From positions 18,398,358 to 18,462,357 of the forward strand of contig NC_050475.1 in NCBI RefSeq assembly GCF_013373865.1: a DNA stretch of 64,000 nucleotides, written 5' to 3'. Origin of the DNA: Monomorium pharaonis (lineage: Eukaryota; Arthropoda; Insecta; Hymenoptera; Formicidae). The notes under the pieces were generated by a model. The model saw only the letters and a list, made by a program, of their open reading frames with translations. It ran no database searches and was not told where the DNA came from. Shown here piece by piece: positions 31,701-45,750 of the stretch. The translations under genes were made by a program, and so were the position numbers. Within the stretch, counting starts at the first letter, position 1. Each line of letters opens with the position of its first letter.

Positions 31701-33130
31701 TAAAATCACATAAGTGTGACATGCGTCACCAAACGTGTTGCTCCTCATTACGGTTATTTCCGCTAATGGATTATTGCCGCATAAAATCGCAATTTACAGC
31801 GCGATAATTACGCATGTAAACTGCGAAATAATTTCAAACGGGATATCCGAAACGCGTCTGAGAAACGTTTCTTGCATTACAACATAAACGTGGATATGTA
31901 AGAGATTTCCGTTCAACTGTGTCTACACAAAATTATCGTTTATTTTATGTAGTTAATATAATTAATGTTATGAAACAGAGAAGCACAGAATAAATCACGT
32001 CATGCTGATTTGACTTTTGGCACGAATCTGATTCTGCCACAAAGCAAGCATTGCCGCTTCGAGTCACGTTCAAAATTTCCAAAGGATATTTTCAGCCGCG
32101 ACTTACCGATCGTAAAATATTATCGATTCTTAAAAAATTAGACCTTTAACGACTCGGATAATAGTTGGCAACGTGCACGACCGGATCGGCCACGAAGCGT
32201 GCCTCCGCAAAAGGACGACGGAAATAATAAACTAACTGTAGTTGGGAAAGAACGGCGAGGTAGAGGGAGAATTGGTAGAAGACGGGGGTTAAACGAAGAG
32301 GGAAAAGGGATGTCGATGCGGTGCACGGGTGCAACGGCCTTAAACGCGAGGCCGGAGAACGCCACGTCAACCACTGCCACCCACCACGACCACCATCATG
32401 TCCTTTTTTTTTTCTTCCCTCCCGTGCACGCTATTGTTATTGTCACAGCTATTATAATTATTGAGCTCATCGTAATATACATACGTCGGAGACCAGTTCG
32501 CGGGCCATTACTTCCGGCGCAGTCGCATGCAAGTCTGTCGTGCGGTGTTAGCTGACGATAAATAATATCGGTACGTGCAAGAGCGTCGCCAGTATCAGTT
32601 AATGATTCCGCGTGAAGATACCATTTATCAGTATACGCAGATCTCATAGATTCGTACGTGCGAGCACGTTCTTGTGTAAAACTTGCTTCCGCTTGCGTAA
32701 TTAACCCTTCGCGTGCAACACCCCCGAATTGGCGTTATAAAAAGCCTTCATATTAATCGTTCTAAATTTTCTTCTACACAGAATAAAACATTATTGCATG
32801 ATATCTTTGCGAGTTTATAATAAAAAGATAATAGATCTTTCTTGGAGATGCATGAAAATTGTTTTCTGAGCCAGTAATGACAAGTTGCGCGGCTCGCTTG
32901 AGAGGGTTTAATGGTTTAAACATTGCGGATGCTGTATGTAAGTAAAGGAACGCAAAAGTGCAATATTAGTAACAAAGTTGTCAATATATTAAATAGGTGA
33001 TTAAAGAGACATAAGAATTCTAAAGCTACAATCAACGCAACTCCACTGTCGGAAGTCTAAACTACATGCGCGTGCAAATAACTGTGATGAGTGCGGGCAA
33101 TCATCTTACGGATGTGGAAACGATACTTAC
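28798..33130 (-). other. intron 2, 4.3 kb
   Basis: AT-rich from 29050 to 29500. 30000-32500 is GC-rich and CpG-dense with many spurious frames on both strands. A plus-strand frame at 32199-32555 contains a hydrophobic run (HAIVIVTAIIIIELIVIYI) but no other coding sign. A strong unused donor (gtaagtcgc, minus strand, ~32106) is not preceded by a phase-1 frame. Confidence 0.7.
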
Positions 33131-33238
33131 GGCAGTTGTGTTCATCGGATCCATCGTAACAATCTCGCGCGCCATCGCAGAATTTGCTACTGTCGATGCA
33201 CTGCCTGTTTCTGCATATGAACTCGGTCGGGGAGCAAT
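33131..33238 (-). CDS. trol: perlecan exon 2: LDLa repeat 1
   Basis: 108-nt minimal exon, phase 1-1: DCSPTEFIC-RNRQC-IDSSKFC-DGARDC-YDGSDEHNC. A textbook LDLa repeat with a very good acceptor (ctttctttgtgcag) and donor (GTAAGT, 33130). It is the first LDLa found downstream of the signal-peptide exon, to which it joins in phase (G/AT = Asp). Confidence 0.93.
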
Positions 33239-36200
33239 CTGCACAAAGAAAGAAAATGTCGATTGTTATACACAATTCTAGGAAAAATATTGTCATTATT
33301 GTCTAAATTAAAATTAAAATTATTATTATTATTATATTAATTACATTGCAGACATTAGTCCATGAAAATGTGACGTAAAATAATTATGCGAAACATAATC
33401 ATGACGTATCATATAGTGCATGTTGGGCAAAGAATGATTTGATATTCCGATCTCAAATCCAAATATATTTTCCAATGACAATCTAATCCGCCTCAGTCGT
33501 CGAATGCTTTAATTTAAAAAAAATTTTTTTCTAAAACAAGTAGGTGCTGAATCTCGTTCAATCTCAGGTTGATATTACATGTAAGCGTAAATTACGTTCG
33601 CGAGGAAGCGTGAAAAGAGACTCGCGCACACTCGAGCGATCGCGCAAGATCCGCCGGATGGATCGGTACCTTGCCTGACAACACACGAATAAATTCCCAA
33701 TAATGGGAGTCGGTTGTTTAATATAAATTCTGAGAAGGTCGTACGTAGTGGCGGATAAGTTTTCAAAGGTGGAGCAGTGGCCGTGAGAGGTGAGGGTAGG
33801 GTTGCAAGATAAGAGGTTGTAGGTCGGATGGCTCTTTGCTGCACAGACGTCGTAGTTCTCGTTTTTCTCCCTGGCGAGCACCATCGTTTTTAATATTGAG
33901 GAAAATCACACGGGTTTTATGATTTTTATAAGATCGCGAGAAAAAACACGTAGCAACCAATTCGATCTCTCGATTGACTAGACGATTTATTCGGCAAAAT
34001 AGAAAAGTTTTTGAAGTATCTATAGTAAAACACGTTAACAATTAAAAAAAAAAAAAATTCTACTTTCATCACATAATTATTCGATACAGAAAGAAATTTT
34101 ACACGAGTTATTTCAATCCCGGATATTGTTTGATTTGAAGGGCGTAACTGTTTTCGTTATTGAATTTTTTTGTGCGCACTTACTGACTCTTCTCGTATCG
34201 CACAAAGTCAATTGTTAATCTCCGAATGACACAACCGAACCGCAAAACAGCGGGCGCAATTTTTCCGTCGCTCGTTCGGGATTCAATACTCGAGTCCTCT
34301 CACTCGGGTTTCGAAATCAGGAACGCACAATCGTTGACCTGCTATCCTATTTCAAATAAACATTCGCCCGCTCGCAAGTTCGACTCCGATTTCATAGGCC
34401 GGACGCGTACTCGTCCGTTTCCACTTACTGATCATACGGTCGGCATGACCGAGTCGCGCTTGCACGAGCCGCGAAATGGCATCTCGTTTTCACATTTGTC
34501 CCATCGACTAATACGAAGAGGCACTCGTGAATGTAGAAGTGACTTGATGAGTGCAAAAAGCAGAAAAAAGAAACATGATGCCGACTAATAAAACTTAAGT
34601 GATGCTATCGATATTTTATCGGGTTGAATAAAACGCAATTTTGCATGGCAGAGGGAAATTATTATTACGTATAAAACAAAATAATTAAATAAACATATGT
34701 ACACGTACGTACAGTAGTGAAACAGGAAAATAATATTGTTTTTATAAATAATAAAAACACGGTATGTAATTTTGATAATATTATTTATTATTTGTTTAAT
34801 AATATAGTCACCATCATTTTCTACAATGTTTGTTCATTTAATTTAATTCTTTAATTCTTTGTTTGAAGAAAAATAAACTTTGATTTAAGTAATGTGATAA
34901 TGCTCGACAATATAACAGAATGGACAAAACAAAAAAATTGAGATTAAAAATTATACTTTCTTCTTCGCTTTTTGATCATTACAGGAGTACAAGTAATGTC
35001 TGAATGTTTACCTACGTTTTTCGAATCAAAGTTGGTTTGTTTAAAAAGAGAATTAAAAAATTAATAAATAAATGAACCGGAACATCACAAGAAATAATGG
35101 CAATTATATTACTGAATAAATCATAAAATAATAAAGTTGCGTACGACTTGCATTATAAACATGATATTACAATGGTTCTAATATATATATAGTAGATAAA
35201 AAAACAAAATGTTATTACAATTTTAATTCTTGGCTATTGAAGTTATTGCATAAAAATAAAAATAAAATGCATATAATATCAGCTGTTTTATGCAATGTTT
35301 TTCTAAAATTTGCAGCAAACAGTCACATATATTTTCACTTATTTTTATTAAACCGAAAGTTTACAATAAGCATTTGCATATACACGTAAAAATAATAAAC
35401 GCGTTTTGCAACTTGAAAATAGAAAAAATTTCGAATGTATGTATTAAGAAGCGTCCATATAATTATTTGATTTGGGAAATCTCTTAAGCTACCTAAGTAA
35501 TTAAATACGTAAAACGATCCGCGAAAAGAGAATCTAAGAGCTCTCGGGGAGTGCAGCCTTTGAAAATCACCGGGGGCAAAAAAAGTGGCAAATCGTGAGA
35601 AAGCGTGCCATTTTGTCTCAAGTGTCTCGGCGCGGCGAGGCCACAATATTGCATTTACCGCTCGAATTGCGCGGCTCTCGATGGAAGAAGGTAGCAGACG
35701 GCGCAGGGAGGAAAGGAGGGTGGGAGGCGACAGCGGGGGTTGATCACGTTGTGTAACGGCGGCCGGGTATGCTTTGACACAGGAAACTGTCATTCGATGG
35801 CAGTGCTCGACGCTGAATCGCGATAACGCAACGGCGCGATGCAGGCGCGACAGGAATGCCCCTTAAAGCGCTCTCCACCCGGGCGTATTACGCGTCCTAG
35901 GGCGGGCTGCACGTCATCGTGCAGGTATCTCACGTTACTCAGGTGGCCACCGAGTAGCGGGGGGTTGCTGCTACTGGTTGAAATTCGCACCGCGAGCGGA
36001 GCGTGACTGCGCGCAATGCAAATCAAACCGCTCAGGCTTGTTCATTAAACAGGCCGGCGCGGCGTGCTCTCCGTCTCGCCTCCGTTCAACGGATAGACAC
36101 AAACCCGTAAGTCAATAGGATCTCAAACTTAAGGGTCGAGTGCTCCTCGGGACTCGCACTTCATGATCCGCGTTTGTATTAATTAAGAGATTTTTCGCAC

Positions 36201-38174
36201 GAACGTTTTCCGCTCGACTCGCTCGCGACTTAGATCCCCAAGGAGATCAAATTTGATCACAGAATGTGCGGATTCGGTAATTCAAGCTGTGATGTGTGAT
36301 ATTGTGTAATAATCGAACAAGATTAATTCGTGATTCGTGTGAAACATATGTATAATTTGCAGACAGAAACGTTTGCGTTAAATAAAATAATATTTGAATA
36401 AAACTTATATCTTTTGCATATATAATATACATTTTTTAAAATTCGGTTTCATTTAATTATTATTTAATAATTCTGACTTTTCGCTCTTTCTCGCTTAAAT
36501 ATTTCAATTAAAATTCCTAAAAATTGCGACTAGTTGAAAATTAGTCGTCTTATATATATTCTACAATGTATGTCCTAAAAAGGACCAGATATCATATTAA
36601 TGTCAATAAAGATCGCGATTTTTACTTTTACAGTCCTGTCTAAATAATACTGTTACTAAATATTAGTAGAAAACTTAATATCAGAAAAAAATTGACTCGG
36701 TCGTACGCTATTTTGAAACGAATGTGAAATATTCACCTCGAGATGAGAATAGAGGCGGGAAATCCATAGTTTGACAGCTCGCCCAAAAATAAAATCGTAC
36801 CTCTTTAAATACTTAATGTCTTGCGATATCAGAGCTATCGATGATGTTGCGCAATGTATTAGTAGCGCAACATCAGAAATGTCGTGTCCCATAGGTATAT
36901 GTATATCTGACAAATCGGGAAGCAATTGAGAGATCGGGAGAAACATTATTAATCCAGGATGCACCCGCTTTTGCTCGAGCGTTCTTTATACACTTATGCA
37001 TTTACAATTGCTCGAGATTGTAAAAGATTAATAAATACGTTTTGCCGGCGACATATTAACATGATAAAATCCACAAATCTCTTCCGATGTCATCCAAATA
37101 AATTAACTGTAATTAATAAGCTTGTATAAAACATATTTAGCGACAGATTTGTATCCATTGGTAAATCAATAAATAAGAGGACAGATAATCTATCTTTCGT
37201 TTCAATAATATCCACAACGTAATGTAGCAAGGAAATAACGCAACATTTTGGCGCATTAATTTACATTCTGCTATTTCAAAGTGCACGCCCGCAATCTTGT
37301 CAGCTCGCCGCTTTCCGCGAGCATTCGGCTCCGTTAAAAGCTGCACGAGCTGTTGCACGCGATACTAATGTCGTCGTTACGATACGTCTAAAAACTGGAT
37401 GGTCGTGACAAAAAGAAAAGGTACGACCCACGCGGCGTGCGCCCCATGCCCGTGCCGCTGTTCCCTGCGCTGAAGAAGCCCGAGTCTGACAGGCAAAGTA
37501 CACGAGCGAAGTTCCCTCTGCCTCGTGAATTTAAGGAAAGTAAAGCAATTAAGTCGATAGAACGCCACATTTGCGAGATTGCCGGATTACGCGACGTTCC
37601 GTGCATGGGAAGGAATATGTCTCCCGTCTTTCGAGAAAAGCATTCGCGAATTAACCACCGGAAATGGTAAATCAGCAGACATCAAGATGACACGCTTTGT
37701 CATATAATTGACTATTTTGTTACGCAACCATTAACGTTGATTAGGAAACCATCATTTGTTTGTATCTGGTGAATTTATCCTGTAACGTTTTCTGAAATCG
37801 TATTCAGGTATCGAATTATTAGTATTTTAGAGTCTGTCAATATTCACCAGTTTAGCGAGACACTTGTGCCTTATCAGAAAGCAGTATATCGTTCCAAAGG
37901 CTGGACGCCTTTCGTATTCTCATAACAACTTCAAGGAGCGCACTTTGAAATAGAAGAACGTCAGCGCCTGCGACCTCGCTGCAGTCGAGGGGCACTCCAG
38001 CCATAAATTACACGAATAACTTCCCCGCGCGAGGTGGCTCTTTGTGGAAGGTCCTTGCGCGCGATTCCGTGGACGGCGCGCCCTTTGCGCCGCGCGTTAA
38101 TCAGAAATAAACCGCGGGAAGAAAAATAAACGGCGGCCTAAGGATCGGAATTGAAAACGCGCGAATATGCGCGG

Positions 38175-38285
38175 AAGCTTTGGAAAAAATCCATGATATA
38201 ATTCTTTCATTTTGTAAATTTTAGTGATTGCTCTTCCTTGCCTTATTTATCGTTCTTTTTATTCGATTTCAATTTAATGTCATAT
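38175..38285 (+). repeat. diverged dispersed repeat, copy A
   Basis: This ~110-bp segment aligns with 39525-39645: both read ctttg..aaaaat, ataattct, then tttgtaaatttta, tgattgct, tttatt and gtcat in the same order. Identity is about 70-75 percent by eye. Unknown family. Both copies are in intron 1 in the same orientation. Confidence 0.5.
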
Positions 38286-39524
38286 TTTTAGTGGAAAGTA
38301 TTAAAAAATTTTTAATCGTATAAAGATTCAATATGCGAAAATTGAGAAAGAAATTCGTTTTACGTTCCTTGTTTAAAACGTACCTGTATATACACAGTAC
38401 AAAATGAGTCGAAATTATATGAGTCTCGTTATTTTTGTAAAAAAAAAAATATCTAAAACTATCGCAGTTGTTAAGGACTCCATACATAGATCTGTTAATC
38501 GAATCACGGGTCGAGTGCAAGGAAAATAACAAAATTGAAAGCAATAAAAACGTCTTCTTTGTACGGTAATTTTTGGTTATCGCGCTGGTGAACGTTTCGC
38601 AAAACTGCTATCTGGCAAATTACCTGCAATAGCACTCTTAAATCAATTTTCGACTAATTAGATTTACACATCGGCCGTCGTCGCTCTATTTACACGCGCG
38701 CAAGACGCTTAATCTATTTATTTGATTCGCGCAGATCCACCAAAAGATCAAGAAACTCGAAAGCTATTTTTTCCTCCGATCGATTATTCGACCTTTTTCA
38801 GCAACAACCAGGAATAAAAGACCGAGAGGCGCAGCGCGCTTCGAGCCACACCACGAAGGCCACAACTTCCGAAACTTTTCCCGTTCTAAGCGCGTTAAGA
38901 TTAAGAGCTATAAAAGAATCAGCCCATAAAAATGTATATTGTAAACATGGGTCCTTGGGACGGCACCGTAAACTGCCTCCTCCGCGCCGTGAAAAAGCCG
39001 CGCAAACTTTTCCATTTGCCTATTTTACATACACGATGTTTTCCTGCTTAATATTTCACCCTCTCGCGAATTATCATCTTATTTCCGGTGCGGATGCTGC
39101 GCGAACATTCATTTTTAAACAATTCCCTCCGGAATAGAGTCCATATTTATTAATTATGAAGGTAAACGCGCGTGTATGAGAATCTGTCAACGCGGTTGAC
39201 AAGCAGTTGAAAAAAGTGGAGAAAACCGTCATGGTATATTTTATTTAACTCCATTGTTGCGGGAGTCAGAAAGTCTATGTTTAAAAAGTGGTTTGACACG
39301 GATGCCTTGAATAGCATACGTTTTTAAAAGTGCGGCCTGGATGCTGCGGGGAAATTCTGTGTCACATCGTTTGCGTCTATGGCCGCATTCAAGGAGAGTG
39401 TAAAGGATTCAAATCCCCTTTTCTCCAATTTTTATTCATTTTTTTTCACTTTTGATTACAAAAAAATACAACTTTACTTTTGAATAAACCATTATCACAT
39501 AAAATATTAAAGACGTGTTCGATC

Positions 39525-39645
39525 GCTTTGAGACAAAAATCGTTGCATAATTCTCTAACTTTGTAAATTTTATTGATTGCTATTCTCTGCTTTATTCATT
39601 ATTCATTTTTCTTTTTATTTAACTTTAACTTACTGTCATAATTTT
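39525..39645 (+). repeat. diverged dispersed repeat, copy B
   Basis: Same-orientation partner of the segment at 38175-38285, about 1.35 kb away. The similarity fades at both ends. It is either an old local duplication or two copies of one interspersed element. Confidence 0.5.
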
Positions 39646-41245
39646 AACAATGTTTCTCATACAGGTACTATTCACTCTTTTCTATTCTTTTTCGACATTT
39701 TTTCACATTTTTTTTCTAGAAAAATAATCATAAATATTTTGTGTGTATTTAATAATGTTATATTAAAAAACTACACCTTTCGTTTTTAATTATTTTTCGT
39801 CCATACTTTCTTCAAGAAAAAAAAAAGTTACGATTTACAGAACCTAATATTTTTCTCGTTAAAAATCCGAAACAAGAAGGCACTCTAAGTTCGAAGAAGT
39901 ACAAAAAAGCAATTTATTAGCGCGAAAAATTGCTGTTTAGATAATAACAGAATTGATAAGAGTTCTCTTAAAAAAAAAAAAGAAAAAAAAACCTGGATAT
40001 AGGATAAACCCCGCCCATGCCCGCTGTGCCTTCTCAACAGCGAGATGCCTTATGCCGCATCTCGGCCGTGCAAATTGCATCGGTACATTTAACCGATCGT
40101 AAAGGAGGATTCGCCCCCGGCGGCGGCATCGCGCTAGTAGTTACTTTCATTAATCGCGCGATATCGACGCGATGGAGTAATGAATCCGGAAAATCGCGCC
40201 CGTATATCCCCGGGAAATATTCGCGTTGTAAGGCCGCGCGATGATTGCACGGCGGGGCATACGCGTAAAAAAATCTTTTTTACGGCGTATAAAGCGCAAT
40301 TAAAAAAGCCGGCGGCGGCCGCGCTTTCATTAAATTAGCGCTGCGCAACTCCGCAGATTGCCGAGATGCCATGAACCCGTGGTATTAAAGCTGTTATTAT
40401 TATGTGTCATTATTATATTACCATTCGCCTATTACCTCTTTTATACCACCTCTGACGCGATGCATTTGTTAATGGAATTCTAATTAGGTAGCGCAACAAC
40501 TGCGGCGGCGTCCGGTTCATAAAAACAGGATACTTAGAAAAAACAATTTATATCAATCTATTCCTATCATAATATTATATCTTAGACGTTCGCCTCATAC
40601 GTATGTTACCGTTCCCCCCTCCCCCCCCCCCGCGCGATGCTTATATAATACTATATAATATCACACTCATCTCGAATAGCCACTAGGCTCGAAGATAATA
40701 CGCAACTACGTCGGTTATTTTACGCAATGCTATGCAAATTGCGTTTTCAAATTACTGTGTAATTTAGCGGTAGATATACATAAAATCACGCGCGACGTAT
40801 CGAAATATTATAGCATGGAAAATATTCGAAAGGAATCGTCGCGCCAGCCAAAATGAAAGGGTTGTGCTGCCCCCGTTCCCGCGTAATGTTTCCCGGAAGA
40901 GAATCGCACTGCCCGGCGGCGGGAGAGGAGGAAATAAAGGGAGGACATTTCTCCTCGCGCGCGTCTCCCCCGCGCAACACTTAAAATCGCTCCCAAGCAA
41001 TTCGTCTCGACGAAGCGACATAATTCCAACACGGCACTCTCCACGGTGCTCAACGACGCGTGCCGCGTCGAGGATGAGGGAGGGGGAGGTGGAAAGGGGC
41101 GCCGGGTACGAGAGAGCGATGGTATCAACGCCGCGGCCGGGAAAAACTCGGCGGCGATATAAAGCTGCAGATATTAGCATGACAAGCAACGAGCATCAAA
41201 TTGCCGGACCTAAAAGCCGGCCCCAGAAAAGCGGCGAGAGCACAG

Positions 41246-41271
41246 CCAACCAACCAACCAACCAACCAACC
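41246..41271 (+). repeat. (CCAA)n tetranucleotide repeat
   Basis: Six uninterrupted caac units in intron 1. Confidence 0.9.
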
Positions 41272-42201
41272 GCCCGCCACTCTCCCCCCACCCCTCCGTC
41301 GCCCTTCACCTTGCTAAATCGTCCGTGTGCTTCTAATGGACTGCCGGCGGCGAAAGTTTCGTCTTCCTCCTTGATACCGCCGGAAGACATCCGCGCGCAT
41401 TTATCCGACCACCCGCGCGCGCGCATGTTCTTTCCAAGAGATCCCAAGGATGTTGGGCGCGATCGGAGAAAAGGGGGATGACGCGGACTTCGTTAATGCA
41501 CCTCGGAAAGCGTTGCGCCGCCTGACTTGGATCGAATGAAAAGGTTCCGTATGTATGTACGTTCGTATATAAATATTTTGTATACGAAGCACTTTAGTGA
41601 GAGAGTCTTGCCGATGTCACAAATGCAAATTCCTGATGAGCGAGCCGCGTGGCCGCGCGGGGTCTGCATATGCGCATGAATCTACATTCGTACGTAATAG
41701 TTGTGCACAGATTCGCCACGTATAACATTCGACATAAACGATATAACACACGCCGCCGGTCGGCCGAATACGCGTCGGCGGGGAAATGGTACAGAAATGG
41801 CGATCGCGTCCCCCATCTGCCAGCGCATACACGCAACACTCCTCGGGAGAGGCTGCTGCAATACGACAATTGATGCCGGCGATTAATCTTTGCCATGCGA
41901 TCGTTGCAGCAGCGACGATGGATCGGGACAGAGAGCGCAAAGAGGGTGGGGCAGGACGGCAGGGGGAAACGCGGCAGAGAGCGCGTTAGCTTTTTAGCGG
42001 TGCGCCGGAAGCGGTCAACAGAAGTTCCGCACACGGCCCGGCCGCAGTTTAGTTAACATTATTGTCACATAGATGGTCGCGATAATCGTTTTATAAAAAT
42101 TAACATCGATTTTATAAGCGAATTTGCATGAAAAATCCGCTCTCGGCATGCCGCGCGGGGACTGCGTATGACACGTAGCATGTGTCGACGCCGTGTATGT
42201 G

Positions 42202-42230
42202 GTGTGTGTGTGTGTGTGTGTGTGCGCGCG
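42202..42230 (+). repeat. (GT)n then (GC)n microsatellite
   Basis: About eleven gt units followed by gc units, a sequence with Z-DNA potential. In intron 1. Confidence 0.9.
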
Positions 42231-42730
42231 CCCCACACCATACGTACACATTTCGCATACGTGCATGCACGACTCCTGGTCGCAATGTGCACCGGCGGAC
42301 CCTGTGTGCATGTGTCGGCGCTTTGCCGCATATAAAATCTGCCTGCATCATGGAGAAAGCGAGCGAGAGATATCGCTCGGGCTCTACTACGCGCGCCTGT
42401 GTGAGCGCGAGACGTAAAGTGTGGACGGCCGGGTGCGCGCCGGGGATTCGACATATTTTAGCGGGCGATTTGCAATTTAAATGTCATAATTAATGACGTC
42501 CCGTCGCAACGCGCGGCGCGCCGCAGCGTTCGCCGAAAAGTGGCGAAAAAACGCGCCGCTAAAGAGCAATCGCGCTCGGAAAAAAAAAAAAAAGGAAGAA
42601 ACGCGACACGTAGTAGGGATCGACTGATTCGGGTAAAATTTTCGGGAGGCGAAACGCGAGGAAAATCTCGAGGGGATCGTTCGTAATGCATATGCGACGC
42701 TCTTGTTCCTTGGACGTCCCGCGAATTGGC

Positions 42731-42734
<4 letters not shown>

Positions 42735-42762
<28 letters not shown>
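42735..42762 (+). repeat. (GA)n microsatellite
   Basis: About 13 ga units in intron 1. Confidence 0.9.
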
Positions 42763-42763
<1 letters not shown>

Positions 42764-43967
42764 CGCTCTCGGTCTCGTTAAATTTGCACGATTCCGAATC
42801 GAAGGATCCGACAAATCGTCAGCGGCGTAGCTTCATAATGGAAAATAGGAGCGTAGTAAGGGGAAAAAAAAACACGCATAATCGTATCGAATGTCCGATT
42901 TAAAAAAATATAAAAACTAAATCCCTCTCTTGTGAGAGAGCGCTCGCCGGCCATCGAAGAGCCCCGATCGCCTGGGGGACGCAAATGCATCGTAGTAATG
43001 TATTTTCATTTAAATCCATAAGCGCGGACCGCGCGCGCGTCCACGTGAATGTTGTTTAATATTATTACTTTCCCGTCACGGTTACTTGAAACCACGTACG
43101 CGCGGATTTCTGTCGTATAACTGGCGACGAGTCGACATAATTAACGTGTTAGTCTCGCGGAGTCATTTAATCCATTTAATAATTCCGCTGTTTAAATGTT
43201 TACAGGGCGGCGGGACGCTGTCAGCGTTAATCATGCGTGAATTCGAAACGGTCCTAATTGAAGTATCCTGTAACCGGTACCTATTTCTAGAGGGCCAGGA
43301 CAAATATTTTATTCAATGCTCTCGCCATACAGAGCGCCGCGTATCTTGCTTTAAATAGAAACCAGTTTTAATGCTTTGATCTAAAATTAAAAACGTGTCG
43401 TTGAACTCGAAATCTTTACCGGTAAGAATTTCGCTTTGCAAAACTAGGTGGGTGGCGTTTGTGCCAGAAGAAAAAAAAAAAACTGCCGCGATTAGAGCGC
43501 CCGCTCGATATCTGTTAACCGAGCAATATTATAATTTAAATAGAGAATAATTCGAACAAACATTTGATTATTTAACAGAATTTTTATAGACACGAAATAT
43601 ATATCGTGACCTCGTATCGAGAGCAATGTTGCCGCAATTAATCGATATGTCTAATTGAATGTTAAAGACCGCGAGCACTTCTCCCTCCCGTGCGCTCTTC
43701 TTTTAGCTCGCTTTTCGTGCAGCGACTTTGACGACGCAATCAAAGCCGCCTATTACCCCACGCGAATTTCGCGTAACAAGATGCATGCGCTGCAGCTTGC
43801 GCGACGGCTATAATCGCGCGCGGCGTATACACGGCACGTTGAAATATCGACAGCGAGCGCGGGCGTTATACGCGCATACAAGGCAACTAGAAAGTAACCC
43901 GGTCGACCTCCCGTTATGCTATTTTTTCGCGTTACACTCCCGCCGGTGATGGACTCCCGATCGAGTC

Positions 43968-43994
43968 GCCTGCCTGCCTGCCTGCTTGCCTGCC
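43968..43994 (+). repeat. (CTGC)n tetranucleotide repeat
   Basis: Six cctg/ctgc units with one interruption (ctgcttgcc). Confidence 0.85.
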
Positions 43995-44941
43995 GGTGGC
44001 GTAAACGACGAATGAACGCAGCGCAATCGCGTCCACAATCGAGCCGAGCCGAGCGCGACGCGTCGCAATCGATAAGACGATTGTAATTTATCGTGCCTCG
44101 ATGACGACGATCTTTTTCCACCTGGTGGCCCCATGAAAAGGTCGCGGCGCTGACTAATGGGAATGCGACGTCGTCGTCGCCGTGACTGGAGCTTTGAAAA
44201 TAATTTGCACGATGCACATTCCATTAAATATACTCTATTAATAGCGCTGGGGTAATCGCGGTGCTTGCGCGCGACGATTGCGGATATTACTTCGACGATC
44301 GTCGAAATTACGAAGCCAATTTCAACAATACCGGGAACCGAGTGTGAGAATCGTGGACGCGCGCGTGATGATCGTTCTTCTTCATTCGCCAATTTTCCTT
44401 TTTTTTTTTTTCCCAGAGCACGGAGGAGGCAATCCGTGCGTGCGTGCGTGAGTGCGTGAATGCACCGACGTACCGTAAGTCGCCTGTCCTCCGCACGATC
44501 GCCGAGATAAAAGAAACCGCGGGTAGAGTAGTGTCCCGCGCGCTCATTAATTCCCCGCACGCGCTCATTGTGTCACGCGGATGAGCGCGCGTCTTGCTGT
44601 CTTGTGCAGAAATATTTTTATTACCATCCGCAAGAGCAATCCGTCTTCTCCCCCGAGGGAGAGCGAAGCAGCAGCAGCAACGGCGGCGGCCAAGCAGAAT
44701 CCGCCCAGAAGGAGAAAAGGTGATCGCGAGATCGAGGAGAGTGCATTTTACGGCGGCGTACAACCTGGCGAGGCGTAACTCGATACCCCGCGATCGGCGG
44801 CCGCATTAATGAACGGGACACGAGCCGATGATTTAATCCCGCAGTCGACATTACGACGCGTTCACGGACACGTGTGGTGGCTCAAGCTGTATCTTTTAAA
44901 TGTCGCTCGACGCGCATCTATGCGGGAGACACCACGTTTCG

Positions 44942-44944
<3 letters not shown>

Positions 44945-44995
<51 letters not shown>
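44945..44995 (+). repeat. (TC)n microsatellite
   Basis: About 25 uninterrupted tc units (GA on the gene strand), followed 50 bp later by a short (cgtg)n run at 45047-45067. Confidence 0.95.
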
Positions 44996-44998
<3 letters not shown>

Positions 44999-45750
44999 AT
45001 TCTTGACGCTCGATCCTTCATTTCTGCTCGCTGTCGTTCGTTTCGATCGTGCGTGCGTGCGTGCGTGCAATTGCAGGGATCGTTGTCGCCCGATCGTGGC
45101 CCCCGAAGTGCTTAATGAGCAGAGCGACGGTCCCGTTGTTCTACGATCGACCGAGTTCGCGTCTCCGTCGGAATGTTGATCGTGTCGCGTGTGGATCGCG
45201 ACGCGATAAGACGGCGAGCGAGCGAGCGGCCGGGCAAGCCGGGGCGCGAGAATGCGCGCGGAAAGGGAAAGGGACATCGACGTGTAAAATTGCGCGTTTC
45301 TTCGTCGCGCGGTTTCCCCGAACGGCCCGGCGGCAACGCGGCTAACGCGTTGTAATTTGCATCGCCCGGCGATGCAATTAAGATGCGCGACACGTGCGCG
45401 CGCGCGGGAGTCGCCGTGGAGCGTTGCGCTTCCAATGTATTAAATTAAACGGCGATGCGATCGGCGGGGTGGATAAAAATAAAATTATTAGCAAGCTCGG
45501 GAGTTCGTTGTGCTAATTCAATTATTAAAAGAGCGTGATGGAGAGGGGGGAGCGGTTTAGTGAATTATTTAAATAATTAAGCCCAGAGTGCATGGACCGT
45601 TGCAGTGAATTAAAATGGTCTGGCTCTTTTTTTCCAATTTTATTTTTATTTTGTTTTTCACTATACATATATTCTAGTAAACATACATTAATCATTAAAA
45701 AGTTCTCATGTTTAAAACATAAAACTTTGGAAAATTTAATTAATATTGCG

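Noticed and set aside
32199..32555. 118-codon plus-strand frame with a hydrophobic membrane-like run
   Set aside because: The hydrophobic run comes from an ATT/GTT-rich stretch. The rest is Arg/Gly-rich CpG sequence, and opposite frames are equally open.
34179..34260. Strong donor (GTAAGTGC, minus strand) in intron 1
   Set aside because: The frame needed to join LDLa 1 in phase 1 has a stop shortly upstream and no acceptor or ATG in between. It could at most end a non-coding 5' exon.
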